From: Christensenella sp964494645
GTDB lineage: Bacteria; Bacillota; Clostridia; Christensenellales; Christensenellaceae
NCBI GenBank assembly: GCA_964494645.1
Contig: CAZBSH010000003.1
Span: 1-64,000, forward strand
DNA length: 64,000 nucleotides
Direction: 5' to 3'
Shown: piece by piece, positions 8,005-16,051 of the stretch
How the letters are laid out: every line of letters begins with the position of its first letter
Position numbering within the stretch: position 1 is the stretch's first letter
Program-made: the position numbers and the translations under genes
The notes under the pieces: generated by a model
Seen by the model: the letters and a program-made list of their open reading frames with translations, nothing else
What the model was told of the DNA's origin: nothing
Database searches by the model: none

Positions 8005-9546
8005 TTACAAACTACACGTTTCACCCTTTTCATGATCGACTGCGCACGCCTTCATAATCGCCGCCTGATCCGCCTCTTCACGTGTAAATTCTCCACTGAC
8101 CTTGCCTTCTTTGACCGTTAATATTCGATCGCTCATCGCGAGGATTTCCGGCAGTTCAGATGAAATCATAATGAGTCCCATACCCTGTTGCGCGAGATGT
8201 GTCATCAGCGCATATACTTCCGCCTTTGCGCCGATATCGATTCCTCGTGTCGGTTCATCCAATATCAGTATTTTGGGATTACGCGATATCCATTTTGCAA
8301 TAACAAGCTTTTGCTGGTTTCCGCCTGAAAGATTGATCACTTCCTGTTCGAGTGTCGGCGTTTTTATATTCAGCGTATCGACATATCCCTTACAAGTTTT
8401 CTTTTCTGCTTTTTCGTTAATAAAGCCACGCTTGCAATAGCGTCCCAATTCTGTCAAAGTAAAATTCTCACGCACACCGAGTGAGAGTACAAGCCCTTGT
8501 TCTTTGCGGTCTTCCGTAATAAATCCAATGCCAACTTCTATCGCATCAGCCGGCGATTCTATCTTTACCTCTTGTCCCTCAATCAAAACCTTTCCGGTAA
8601 AAGGGCGCAAACCAAACAGCAATTCCATAATTTCTGTTCGCCCGGAACCCACAAGCCCGGAAACGCCCAATATCTCTCCTTTATGCAGTTCAAAGCTAAC
8701 GCCGTTTGTTGCTTCTTTTTTTTCTCTCTTATTGGGCTTTTCTGATATATTTTCAACTTTCAAAACCACTTCCGCAGTACTGTAGGAACGATCCTTTTGA
8801 TACATCTGAGAAAGTTCACGGTCTACCATCATCTTAACAATTTTGTCTTCTGTGGCTTCTTCAATTGTTAGATCCCCTACAGATTTCCCGTCGCGCAGTA
8901 CCGTAATCCGATCCGCTAACTCACAAACTTCTTCTAATTTATGTGAAATATAGATGATACCAATATTCTGCTTTCTCAAATTCTTGATCATTTCCAGCAA
9001 TGTGCGCGTTTCCGAATAACTCAGCGATGCCGTTGGCTCGTCCATTACAATAACTTTGGAGTCATGCGACAATGCTTTTGCAATCTCGATCATTTGCTGT
9101 TGCCCCACGGAAAGATCGCCCACAACCGCCGTGGCTTTAATATCCATATTAAGCGACCGCAATACCTCTTCTGCGTCCGCATTCATTTTCGCCGTATCGA
9201 TTAAACCTGATTTTTTAAGCGGCTCTCCCCCTAAAAAAATGTTTTCAGCTACCATCAGGTTTTTGACGGTTGCCAACTCCTGATAAATAATGCTGATACC
9301 CAGATTTTTTGCATGGATCGGATCATGAATATCCGTTTCCTTTCCATCAATCAAAATTTGTGATTCCTTGTCCGAATCCGGCTGATATACACCGGTCAAC
9401 ACCTTCATCAATGTAGATTTTCCTGCTCCGTTTTCGCCGACAAGCGCAAGTACCTCTCCCCTGTCGACCTCCAAATTCACATCGTCAAGCGCTTTAACGC
9501 CAGGAAATGTCTTACTTATATGGCGCATACTTAAAAACGGCGACAT
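8005..9546 (-). CDS. Sugar ABC transporter ATP-binding protein (CUT2, RbsA/MglA type)
   Basis: A 513-residue tandem ATPase. The N-terminal domain has Walker A GENGAGKST, signature LSVGQQQMIEIAKAL and Walker B VIVMDEPTASL. The C-terminal domain has a degenerate P-loop (GLVGSGRTE) but keeps signature LSGGNQQKLVIAKWI and ILILDEPTRGID, as is typical of CUT2 transporters. It energises uptake with the permease and binding protein encoded just upstream. A second complete CUT2 system lies at 55.3-58.9 kb. A strong palindrome lies in the gap before this gene and may set lower expression than for the binding protein. Confidence 0.93.
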   Translation of the reverse strand: MSPFLSMRHISKTFPGVKALDDVNLEVDRGEVLALVGENGAGKSTLMKVLTGVYQPDSDKESQILIDGKETDIHDPIHAKNLGISIIYQELATVKNLMVAENIFLGGEPLKKSGLIDTAKMNADAEEVLRSLNMDIKATAVVGDLSVGQQQMIEIAKALSHDSKVIVMDEPTASLSYSETRTLLEMIKNLRKQNIGIIYISHKLEEVCELADRITVLRDGKSVGDLTIEEATEDKIVKMMVDRELSQMYQKDRSYSTAEVVLKVENISEKPNKREKKEATNGVSFELHKGEILGVSGLVGSGRTEIMELLFGLRPFTGKVLIEGQEVKIESPADAIEVGIGFITEDRKEQGLVLSLGVRENFTLTELGRYCKRGFINEKAEKKTCKGYVDTLNIKTPTLEQEVINLSGGNQQKLVIAKWISRNPKILILDEPTRGIDIGAKAEVYALMTHLAQQGMGLIMISSELPEILAMSDRILTVKEGKVSGEFTREEADQAAIMKACAVDHEKGETCSL

Positions 9547-9577
9547 ACGACTTTCTCCTTTCAGTCATTTGCCTTAT

Positions 9578-9624
9578 AACCGGCAACGCGGGTGCGCCAT
9601 ATGGCGCACCCAGTCTAAGCCGGT
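9578..9624 (-). repeat. Perfect intergenic palindrome between binding-protein and ATPase genes
   Basis: GGTGCGCCATATGGCGCACC at 9591-9610 is a perfect 20-bp inverted repeat. It is flanked by a second pairing of CCGGC with GCCGG, giving an extended hairpin. It lies in the 85-bp gap between the genes for the solute-binding protein and the ATPase. No long U-tract follows, so it is more likely an RNA stabiliser or partial attenuator that raises binding-protein output relative to downstream genes. Confidence 0.7.
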
Positions 9625-9631
9625 AGTTCTG

Positions 9632-10657
9632 TTACTTCGTATAAGAGTTTAGATTATCCTTGCTTACAACAACGCATCCGGTATCAACATTCTGCGGATC
9701 CGTCAACGTTCCGTCAATCAAGCCCACCAGGCTTTCTACTGCCATTTTACCCATTGTGATCGGGCGCTGTACCATAATGCCATCAATGTATCCTTCTTCT
9801 ACGCCGGCAAGCGCATCCGGAAGGTCATCAAATGCAAACACTTTCAGTTTTCCTTTTAAACCGCTGAATTCTTCTGTTTTCAACACCTGATACGCAGCAG
9901 GACCACCCACCTGGCTCATACAGAAAAGTCCATCAAGGTCCGGATTGGCACGCAGAATACTTTCAATCACAGAAACAGCTTTTGCTTTATCATCGTCTGT
10001 CCCCTGTTTATCAATAATCTGGACGTCTGGATATTCCTTTAACGCTTCTTCAACACCCGTAATGCGTTCATTCAGGTTATTGGCGCCAAGTCCGCCTGTC
10101 ACAATCGCAACCTTGCCTTTTCCGCCAATCAGATCCGCAAGCGACTGCCCCATTAGTTTGCCCGCTTCCGTATTGATCGTTCCAATGTACATGCTTCTTG
10201 CACTGTCCGGAGAATCAGAGTCAAATGTAATAACTTTGATCCCTGCGTCAACAGCTTGTTGGATAACCGCTTCCACGCTCTTAGGTTCATTCACGGAGAT
10301 CGCAATACCATCAACTTTTTTCGCAATCAAATCTTCCATAATGCGAACTTGTGTAGATCCCTGCGTATTTTCAGGCGCGATCCACTGGTAGTCAACGCCC
10401 AACGCTTTTGCCGCTTCTTGTCCGCCGGTATTGCAATCATCAAAGAATGCAACCGCAACTTTTGGTACAAGTGCTACGGATAGCTGCTTATCAGCAGCAG
10501 CCGGCGACTCAGATGCCGCCGCAGCCGACGTTTCTGCCGGCGCTTCGCTTTTTGCCACAGATTCAGATGCCGCAGGTGCTGCAGGTGCACAGCCGATCAT
10601 TGCCACACATAACACCATTGCCAATACCATGGCGATCAGTACTTTTCCCTTTTTCAT
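9632..10657 (-). CDS. Sugar-binding lipoprotein of CUT2 ABC transporter
   Basis: A 341-residue substrate-binding protein. The N terminus is a lipoprotein signal (MKKGKVLIAMVLAMVLCVAM then IGCAP, lipobox Cys23), followed by a low-complexity Ala/Ser/Glu linker to about residue 60. The rest is a periplasmic-binding-protein type 1 (RbsB-like) fold: QLSVALVPKVAVAFFDDC near its start and IGTINTEAGKLMGQSLADLI in the middle. It delivers a sugar or polyol to the permease encoded upstream in the operon. The ligand cannot be read from sequence; the enzymes nearby suggest a tetrose or tetritol. Confidence 0.92.
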   Translation of the reverse strand: MKKGKVLIAMVLAMVLCVAMIGCAPAAPAASESVAKSEAPAETSAAAASESPAAADKQLSVALVPKVAVAFFDDCNTGGQEAAKALGVDYQWIAPENTQGSTQVRIMEDLIAKKVDGIAISVNEPKSVEAVIQQAVDAGIKVITFDSDSPDSARSMYIGTINTEAGKLMGQSLADLIGGKGKVAIVTGGLGANNLNERITGVEEALKEYPDVQIIDKQGTDDDKAKAVSVIESILRANPDLDGLFCMSQVGGPAAYQVLKTEEFSGLKGKLKVFAFDDLPDALAGVEEGYIDGIMVQRPITMGKMAVESLVGLIDGTLTDPQNVDTGCVVVSKDNLNSYTK

Positions 10658-10726
10658 ATTCTTCCTCCTAATTATTTTTTATCTGTACTTCCGTACAAAA
10701 CAGATCAATTTTAAAGGTCAGTTTCT

Positions 10727-11716
10727 TTATCTCTTCTTAGCGCTAATCTGGTCAAGACTTACCGCGAGTAATATTACAAGTCCGGTAATCGCTTGCTGAG
10801 CATAGGTATTGATATGCAACAAAACCACGCCGTTTGATATGATGCCGATCAGTGCCGCACCGATGACTGCCCCAATGATAGAGCCATATCCACCTGACAT
10901 GCTTGCGCCGCCAATCACGGAAGCCGCAATGACATCCAGTTCCGCTCCATATCCGGCCGTTGATTCTGCGGAATTGAGTCTCGCATAAAGTACCACCCCT
11001 GCAACAGCTGCAAGTAAGCTGCAAAGCACATAGACATTTGTTTTCACTCTATCGGTGTTTACCCCGCTTAACTTCGATGCCAGTTCATTGCCTCCAAGCG
11101 CATATACATAGCGTCCAAATCGTGTTTTTTTCATCACGATCGCAAACACGACCATCAAAACCAACATAATCACAACAGGTACGGGTAAGCCGATATATCC
11201 CGAACCGATAAAAGAAAATTCCGGTGGAAGAGCCGGGGTACGAGGCGTTCCTTCCGTAATGATATAGATTAACCCTCTGCCAATACTGAGCGTACCCAGT
11301 GTCGCAATAAAGGGCGGAAGGGATATTTTCGTAATCAGCAACCCATTTGCGAGTCCAAATACAATTCCTACGGCTAGTCCCGCCAAAATACATATCGGGA
11401 TCGGCAATCCAATCTCAAAGGACATCGCTGTAATCAGTGCTGAAAACCCCATAACCGAGCCCACCGACAAGTCGATCCCGCTTGTGATAATGACCATTGT
11501 CATGCCAATTGCCATAATCGCTGTCATAGAAAACGAACGCGCAACGCCCATTAAGTTATTGGGAGTAAAAAAGTAAGGCGTAAATAAACTGATCACGATG
11601 CTCAGTATAATGATGACTGCCAAAATAGTAAGTTCCCTGATCTTAAGGATCCGCTCAAATGTTCTTTTTGTGCGCGTTTTAAAATCTTCTTTGGTGATTA
11701 CCTCTGTCGTTTTCAC
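10727..11716 (-). CDS. Sugar ABC transporter permease (CUT2, RbsC type)
   Basis: A 329-residue integral membrane protein with about nine hydrophobic segments. It has RbsC-family signatures such as GIDLSVGSVMGFSALITAM (about residues 84-102) and VIGGASMSGGYGSIIGAVIG near 265-285. It is the first gene of the minus-strand operon permease-binding protein-ATPase-dehydrogenase-isomerase. Placing the permease first is less common than ATPase first. The promoter region, shared with the divergent bicupin gene, holds a Crp-like operator. Confidence 0.93.
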   Translation of the reverse strand: MKTTEVITKEDFKTRTKRTFERILKIRELTILAVIIILSIVISLFTPYFFTPNNLMGVARSFSMTAIMAIGMTMVIITSGIDLSVGSVMGFSALITAMSFEIGLPIPICILAGLAVGIVFGLANGLLITKISLPPFIATLGTLSIGRGLIYIITEGTPRTPALPPEFSFIGSGYIGLPVPVVIMLVLMVVFAIVMKKTRFGRYVYALGGNELASKLSGVNTDRVKTNVYVLCSLLAAVAGVVLYARLNSAESTAGYGAELDVIAASVIGGASMSGGYGSIIGAVIGAALIGIISNGVVLLHINTYAQQAITGLVILLAVSLDQISAKKR

Positions 11717-11826
11717 TGGTAACTTCCTTTCATAATAGAAATAATAAAATATTGCTGTTTGTTAAGTTTTTCAAATCATTCCGGAAAAGCTATTTGCGAA
11801 TACAAACAGCGATATTTTCTAGATGT

Positions 11827-11896
11827 ATTATCACAAATTTTTGCTTATAAAACAGTGAGCCATATCACTACTTTCATACGATTTTTTTAATATGAT
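11827..11896. promoter_or_regulatory. Divergent promoters with a central Crp-like operator
   Basis: GTGA-GCCATA-TCAC at 11855-11868 is centred at 11861.5. Rightward, TATGAT (11891-11896) is centred 32 bp away and serves the bicupin gene. Leftward, GATAAT on the minus strand (11827-11832) is also centred exactly 32 bp away and serves the transporter operon. Both spacings equal the one at the dhaK promoter. A single regulator could thus activate both directions from a class II position. Neither side shows a good -35 hexamer. Confidence 0.72.
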
Positions 11897-11940
11897 AATA
11901 AAAAAGAATCCACTATTATTAGATTCATAAGGAGGTATCT

Positions 11941-12846
11941 ATGTTTACTGATCTTTTTGGAAAATATCCGTTCCCTACAGATAACAAAAAACCGCTCGCC
12001 ATCAAAAAAGAAATGACCATTCCTTACATCGCCCCACCTGACAATATTTATAAAAGCGACATCAACCATCTGTTTTTCAGCACCGGCCATCTAACGGTAG
12101 GAATGTTTGAACTCGCTCCCGGAAGTTGCTACGATTCGGCAGATATCCATGAAGGTGACGAATGTTATTATGTATTGCAGGGTACGTTAACGGTACATAA
12201 TCCGCAAACCGGCGAATGTGCTTGCATTAAGCCTTCCGACAGCATGCTTGTGCCAATGTATGGTTATCACAAAGGATATAATTTCGGACAAGATGTTATG
12301 CGTGTTCTGTTTGCTATCGCGCCGAAAGTGCCTGCAGGCAACAAAAAAATTATTGATTACGCGAAAGAACCTATGCGCATGTTCAAAAGTGGTATACCTA
12401 TGCCGGAGCTCAGCGGTCTTAGTGAATGGAACGTACACCCGACGATCGATTGCCTCGGGCAATGGCCGGTAGCAGGCAAGCAAGCGCGAAAGGCACCTGT
12501 TTTGTTGTACTCTATTCCCGACCACAAAAAGCTAATCAGTGTTTATGGGGCGCAACACCCAATGCTTGTAAAATTTTTTGTTAGCAATGATCTTTTTCAT
12601 ATGGGAGAATTTTATCTTCCCTCGGGCAGTGAAAGCTGCCGTGCAAGCGAACCACTCACGCATGGTTCAGACTGTGGTTTGTATATAAAGCAGGGACCTG
12701 TTGCAGTCTATCTGATACAAAGTGGCGAAACATTTTTAATGGAAGATGGGGAGGTCATGTTTTTACCCGCAAATACAGAATATCAATTACTGAATTATAC
12801 AGATCATGGTGTTCATATGATTTTTTCTATCGGCGACACCCTTTAA
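11941..12846 (+). CDS. Bicupin protein of the tetrose-type sugar island
   Basis: A 301-residue protein with two cupin domains. The first (about 60-140) has a metal-site-like region, HEGDECYYVLQGTLTV; the second (about 205-295) includes FHMGEFYLPSGSES and GEVMFLPANTEY, with fewer histidines, so it may be non-catalytic. There is no signal peptide. Cupins of this layout include sugar isomerases, dioxygenases and ligand sensors. Divergent transcription from the transporter operon under the same Crp-like operator ties it to the same substrate. Its reaction is unknown; isomerising or epimerising the imported sugar is one possibility. AAGGAGGTATCT precedes ATG. Confidence 0.8.
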   Translation: MFTDLFGKYPFPTDNKKPLAIKKEMTIPYIAPPDNIYKSDINHLFFSTGHLTVGMFELAPGSCYDSADIHEGDECYYVLQGTLTVHNPQTGECACIKPSDSMLVPMYGYHKGYNFGQDVMRVLFAIAPKVPAGNKKIIDYAKEPMRMFKSGIPMPELSGLSEWNVHPTIDCLGQWPVAGKQARKAPVLLYSIPDHKKLISVYGAQHPMLVKFFVSNDLFHMGEFYLPSGSESCRASEPLTHGSDCGLYIKQGPVAVYLIQSGETFLMEDGEVMFLPANTEYQLLNYTDHGVHMIFSIGDTL

Positions 12847-12900
12847 CTTGATATCGGCATCTTACAACTGTCCTCCTGTTGACTCATTTGTTTATAAAAA

Positions 12901-12933
12901 AATAGCCCCCGACAATGCCGGGGGCTATTTTTT
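12901..12933. terminator. Bidirectional intrinsic terminator
   Basis: The stem AATAGCCCCC/GGGGGCTATT (12901-12910 and 12920-12929) is followed by T residues on the plus strand and preceded by A residues that read as T on the minus strand. It ends both the bicupin gene and the convergent EAL-domain gene. Confidence 0.9.
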
Positions 12934-12936
12934 CTC

Positions 12937-15207
12937 TCAATTTTCTCTTTCCTTTTTTTGGTGTTCCTCTACAAAATCGTCAAATTCTTTAACGGGGATC
13001 GGCTTCGAAAACACATATCCCTGTACTATGTCACACCCTATCTTGCGTAAAAACTCCACCTGCTCGAAGGATTCCACACCCTCTGCCACTGTTTTCATAT
13101 GCAATGCCTTCGCCATATTGACGATCCCCTTCACAATCTCGCGGTCACGACAGGCATTTTCTCCTTCACGGAAGAAAAGCATATCGATCTTAAGTACATC
13201 CATAGGCAGGTCTTTTAATATATTAAGCGATGAATGCCCCGCGCCAAAGTCATCCAGCGAACACAAAAATCCATTATCTTGAAATGCCTTCACAATATCA
13301 CGAAAACGCTCATGGTTATCAAAGGCAATGCTTTCCGTAAATTCCAGCTCAATACATTTATCCGGGATATCATATTTGTTTTTGATCGCCACATATTTTT
13401 CCACAAAATCCGGCTGCAGCATACACAACCGTGAAACATTCACCGAAATCACAACAGGCATGACTTTGCCGCCTGCCAGTCTCTCATGATACATACCGCA
13501 TACCGCCTCAAACATATACTCATCCAGCTTGATCACAAATCCATTGCGTTCAAATAACGGAATGAATTCCGCCGGAGAAAGAAAGCCATCCTCAGGGCTG
13601 ATCCACCTCACAAGCGCCTCCGCCCCCGCAACGATATCATTATGCCGGATATCGATTTTAGGCTGCATATATACCTTGAATTGACCATTCTTGAGCGCAT
13701 TTTCCATGCGGGACTCAAGCTCTGTCTCCCTGATAATTTTCTCGCGCATCTCCGCTGAATAAAAGGCGACCTGCGGTCCGCTCAAATTTTTAACGGACTT
13801 CTGCGCAACATTTGCGGCATCCATCATATCGTTGATCGTCTGATCATCGTTATTATCATCCACCACATAGATACCCGAGCACAATTCTAACTTATACCCA
13901 CGGCTTGCGGTTATAGGAAATGCTGCTAGCTGATCTGAAATAAAATGAAAGCGCTTCAACGATTCCTCATGCGAAATATACTCACGCAGCACGACGAAGT
14001 TATCCCCTGCCACGCGGCAAAACATTTCTCCTTCGCGCATATCTGCGGCAATCATATCCGCCCATGCCTTGATCACCTGATCCCCAATATCGTATCCAAA
14101 CATCGCATTAACAATTTTAAAATTTTTCAGATCGCTGTACCACAGCGAATATTGCTTATCTTTTTTGCGCCCCAAAAGCTTACGCGCGTCAATCAGGAAC
14201 TTCGGATAATTACGATATCCCGTCAATTGGTCTGTAAATGCCATTTTTTTGAGAGCATTCAATCCTTGATCGTTTGTTCTCTTTATCAGTATCATCAAAA
14301 AAGCAAATACAAGAACTGCGCCGGCAATAATGCCGACAAGCCCCCACGTCATCCGTACAAAATTTTGATCAATATCCGCCTGCGGCACAACGCTCAACAC
14401 ATACCAATCGTTGACGTTAAGCGGCGTATATGCCGCCCAGCGGATTTCTCCGTCTTGTCTGTATTCTAAAAAACCGCTCTTCCCCGCCTCTAAATTGGCT
14501 TTAAGCTGCTCCGTGTTTTCTTCCCCAAACTCATCCAAATCAAAAATACTTGCGTTTTTCTGATCCGCAGAAGGATGATTAGACCTTACAACATAGTGCC
14601 CGCTTCGGTCTATGATCGTTGCAAACCCATTCCCGCCAAATATGGAGGCATCAATAATATCCTGCAACGCATATTCGCTGCTCGCGGCACACAAAACCTT
14701 TATGATTTCCCCATTATGCCAGATCGGCACAGCATAATAATTGACGTAAATATCTCCCACTGCAGCTTTTTCCGTAGGCGTAACAACACTTTCGCCTGCA
14801 TACGCCTCTTCCAAAAATCCTTTGTCCGAAAGATCGATATTTACATACGGTTCATCGTAGATATCCACACCATTTGCGATCCCATTCCTATCAACAAATG
14901 CCATCCGTATAAAGTTATTGCTGTTATTGATATCTTTTAACGTTGGCAGCAAGGTATCAAAATTAGGATTGTCCATCCCGCCGATCATTTTAGCAAGACC
15001 ATCTAATGTTTCGAAATTACCACGAATCTGGCTATCGATCGTCGCCTTGCTCTGCGAAACGACCTCCTGCATGTACTCGCGCGTTTCCTGTTGATTTTCA
15101 AGATTTGCATAACTTAAAAAGAGTACACTCGCCAATAAAAAGGCGGCGCACGCGATGATGGCAATGATATATATCCGCTGCTGCATGATGTGTTGTTTCT
15201 TTTCCAT
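12937..15207 (-). CDS. Membrane dCache-GGDEF(degenerate)-EAL protein, probable c-di-GMP phosphodiesterase
   Basis: About 756 residues. A transmembrane helix near residues 10-30, an extracellular double-Cache sensor (about 40-290) and a second helix (VGIIAGAVLVFAFLMIL) lead to cytoplasmic GGDEF and EAL domains. The GGDEF active site reads VAGDNF instead of GGEEF, so cyclase activity is unlikely. The EAL domain keeps the catalytic motifs: GAEALVRW, ELEFTESIAF, LDDFGAGHSSL, LKIDMLF and AEGVE. It should therefore hydrolyse c-di-GMP in response to an external small ligand. I start at ATG 15207, which follows GAGGAATGT, instead of the upstream GTG at 15234. Confidence 0.9.
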   Translation of the reverse strand: MEKKQHIMQQRIYIIAIIACAAFLLASVLFLSYANLENQQETREYMQEVVSQSKATIDSQIRGNFETLDGLAKMIGGMDNPNFDTLLPTLKDINNSNNFIRMAFVDRNGIANGVDIYDEPYVNIDLSDKGFLEEAYAGESVVTPTEKAAVGDIYVNYYAVPIWHNGEIIKVLCAASSEYALQDIIDASIFGGNGFATIIDRSGHYVVRSNHPSADQKNASIFDLDEFGEENTEQLKANLEAGKSGFLEYRQDGEIRWAAYTPLNVNDWYVLSVVPQADIDQNFVRMTWGLVGIIAGAVLVFAFLMILIKRTNDQGLNALKKMAFTDQLTGYRNYPKFLIDARKLLGRKKDKQYSLWYSDLKNFKIVNAMFGYDIGDQVIKAWADMIAADMREGEMFCRVAGDNFVVLREYISHEESLKRFHFISDQLAAFPITASRGYKLELCSGIYVVDDNNDDQTINDMMDAANVAQKSVKNLSGPQVAFYSAEMREKIIRETELESRMENALKNGQFKVYMQPKIDIRHNDIVAGAEALVRWISPEDGFLSPAEFIPLFERNGFVIKLDEYMFEAVCGMYHERLAGGKVMPVVISVNVSRLCMLQPDFVEKYVAIKNKYDIPDKCIELEFTESIAFDNHERFRDIVKAFQDNGFLCSLDDFGAGHSSLNILKDLPMDVLKIDMLFFREGENACRDREIVKGIVNMAKALHMKTVAEGVESFEQVEFLRKIGCDIVQGYVFSKPIPVKEFDDFVEEHQKKEREN

Positions 15208-15297
15208 ACATTCCTCGTCGGATATCCGCTTCACTCAGGCTCTGCAAAATTCGTTTTTCACTGCAATTATCATACCACGGCGTACAGAAAAGGGCAA

Positions 15298-15339
15298 TCA
15301 AAAAATCCTTGCGTGCCCATCCTGTGCACCGCAAGGATT
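15298..15339 (-). terminator. Intrinsic terminator after the DUF6320-type gene
   Basis: A 10-bp stem, AATCCTTGCG/CGCAAGGATT (15304-15313 and 15330-15339), is followed on the minus strand by six T residues. It isolates the EAL gene from the operon to its right. Confidence 0.8.
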
Positions 15340-15364
15340 TCAATTCATTATCCATTTTTTGCGT

Positions 15365-16051
15365 CTAAAAACGTACCCGCCGCACTGCCGTTTGCTTGTA
15401 TTGCTTGTTGGCAAACATCAGCATAAACAAAAATGTCACAACAGCATATCCTGCGCTCATGAAAAACGTCCAGAACATCGGAACTATTCCCAATTCTACA
15501 GAAACCATCGGCGCAAAGCCGATAAAAAGAATCATAAATCCATACAAAAGATATTCACTCCACAACATCTTACGGCGGCATACAATAAATGTCGCCAGTG
15601 ATATCATCGCCGCTGTTTCAATCGGAAGTCCGAACAAAAGAGACCAGAGCCCTCCGCCGGCGTTCAGATCAAAAACGATCAACATCAGCGCAATCATACC
15701 GACCTGCGCAAAAAATTTCACACTGCCACGCGCCTTAGACCGGATCGTATGCAATACCAGCACCCAGATATATGCCAAAATGACCGCAACATCCAAAAAC
15801 CAATAACCGCCCGTTTCTCCGCGCGTCAACAAATTGATAAACGCACACACCGCAATAATCAACATTGTTATAGCAAGCGCTTTATACTTTCCATTGCCGA
15901 CAGGCAAAACCTGTTTTTCATTTTGCGTTCCATAGGACGGGTACACCTGTTGTCGCGCCGCACCTTGCCGCCCGGATAGTTTCCGCGCGCACAATGGGCA
16001 GGTTTTTAAATTTTCGTCCACCCACACATTGCAATATTCACAGTTTTTCAT
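15365..16051 (-). CDS. Zinc-ribbon multi-pass membrane protein (DUF6320 type), copy 1
   Basis: About 228 residues. An N-terminal zinc ribbon (CEYCNVWVDENLKTCPLC) precedes a hydrophilic linker and about six hydrophobic segments. I start at ATG 16051, since the zinc ribbon begins there and the longer reading lacks support; this overlaps the preceding condensation-like gene by 14 nt. A homologous pair with the same order lies at 25070-27027. The constant pairing suggests the membrane protein and the acyltransferase-like protein work together, perhaps in making or exporting an acylated envelope compound. Function is not established. Confidence 0.8.
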   Translation of the reverse strand: MKNCEYCNVWVDENLKTCPLCARKLSGRQGAARQQVYPSYGTQNEKQVLPVGNGKYKALAITMLIIAVCAFINLLTRGETGGYWFLDVAVILAYIWVLVLHTIRSKARGSVKFFAQVGMIALMLIVFDLNAGGGLWSLLFGLPIETAAMISLATFIVCRRKMLWSEYLLYGFMILFIGFAPMVSVELGIVPMFWTFFMSAGYAVVTFLFMLMFANKQYKQTAVRRVRF

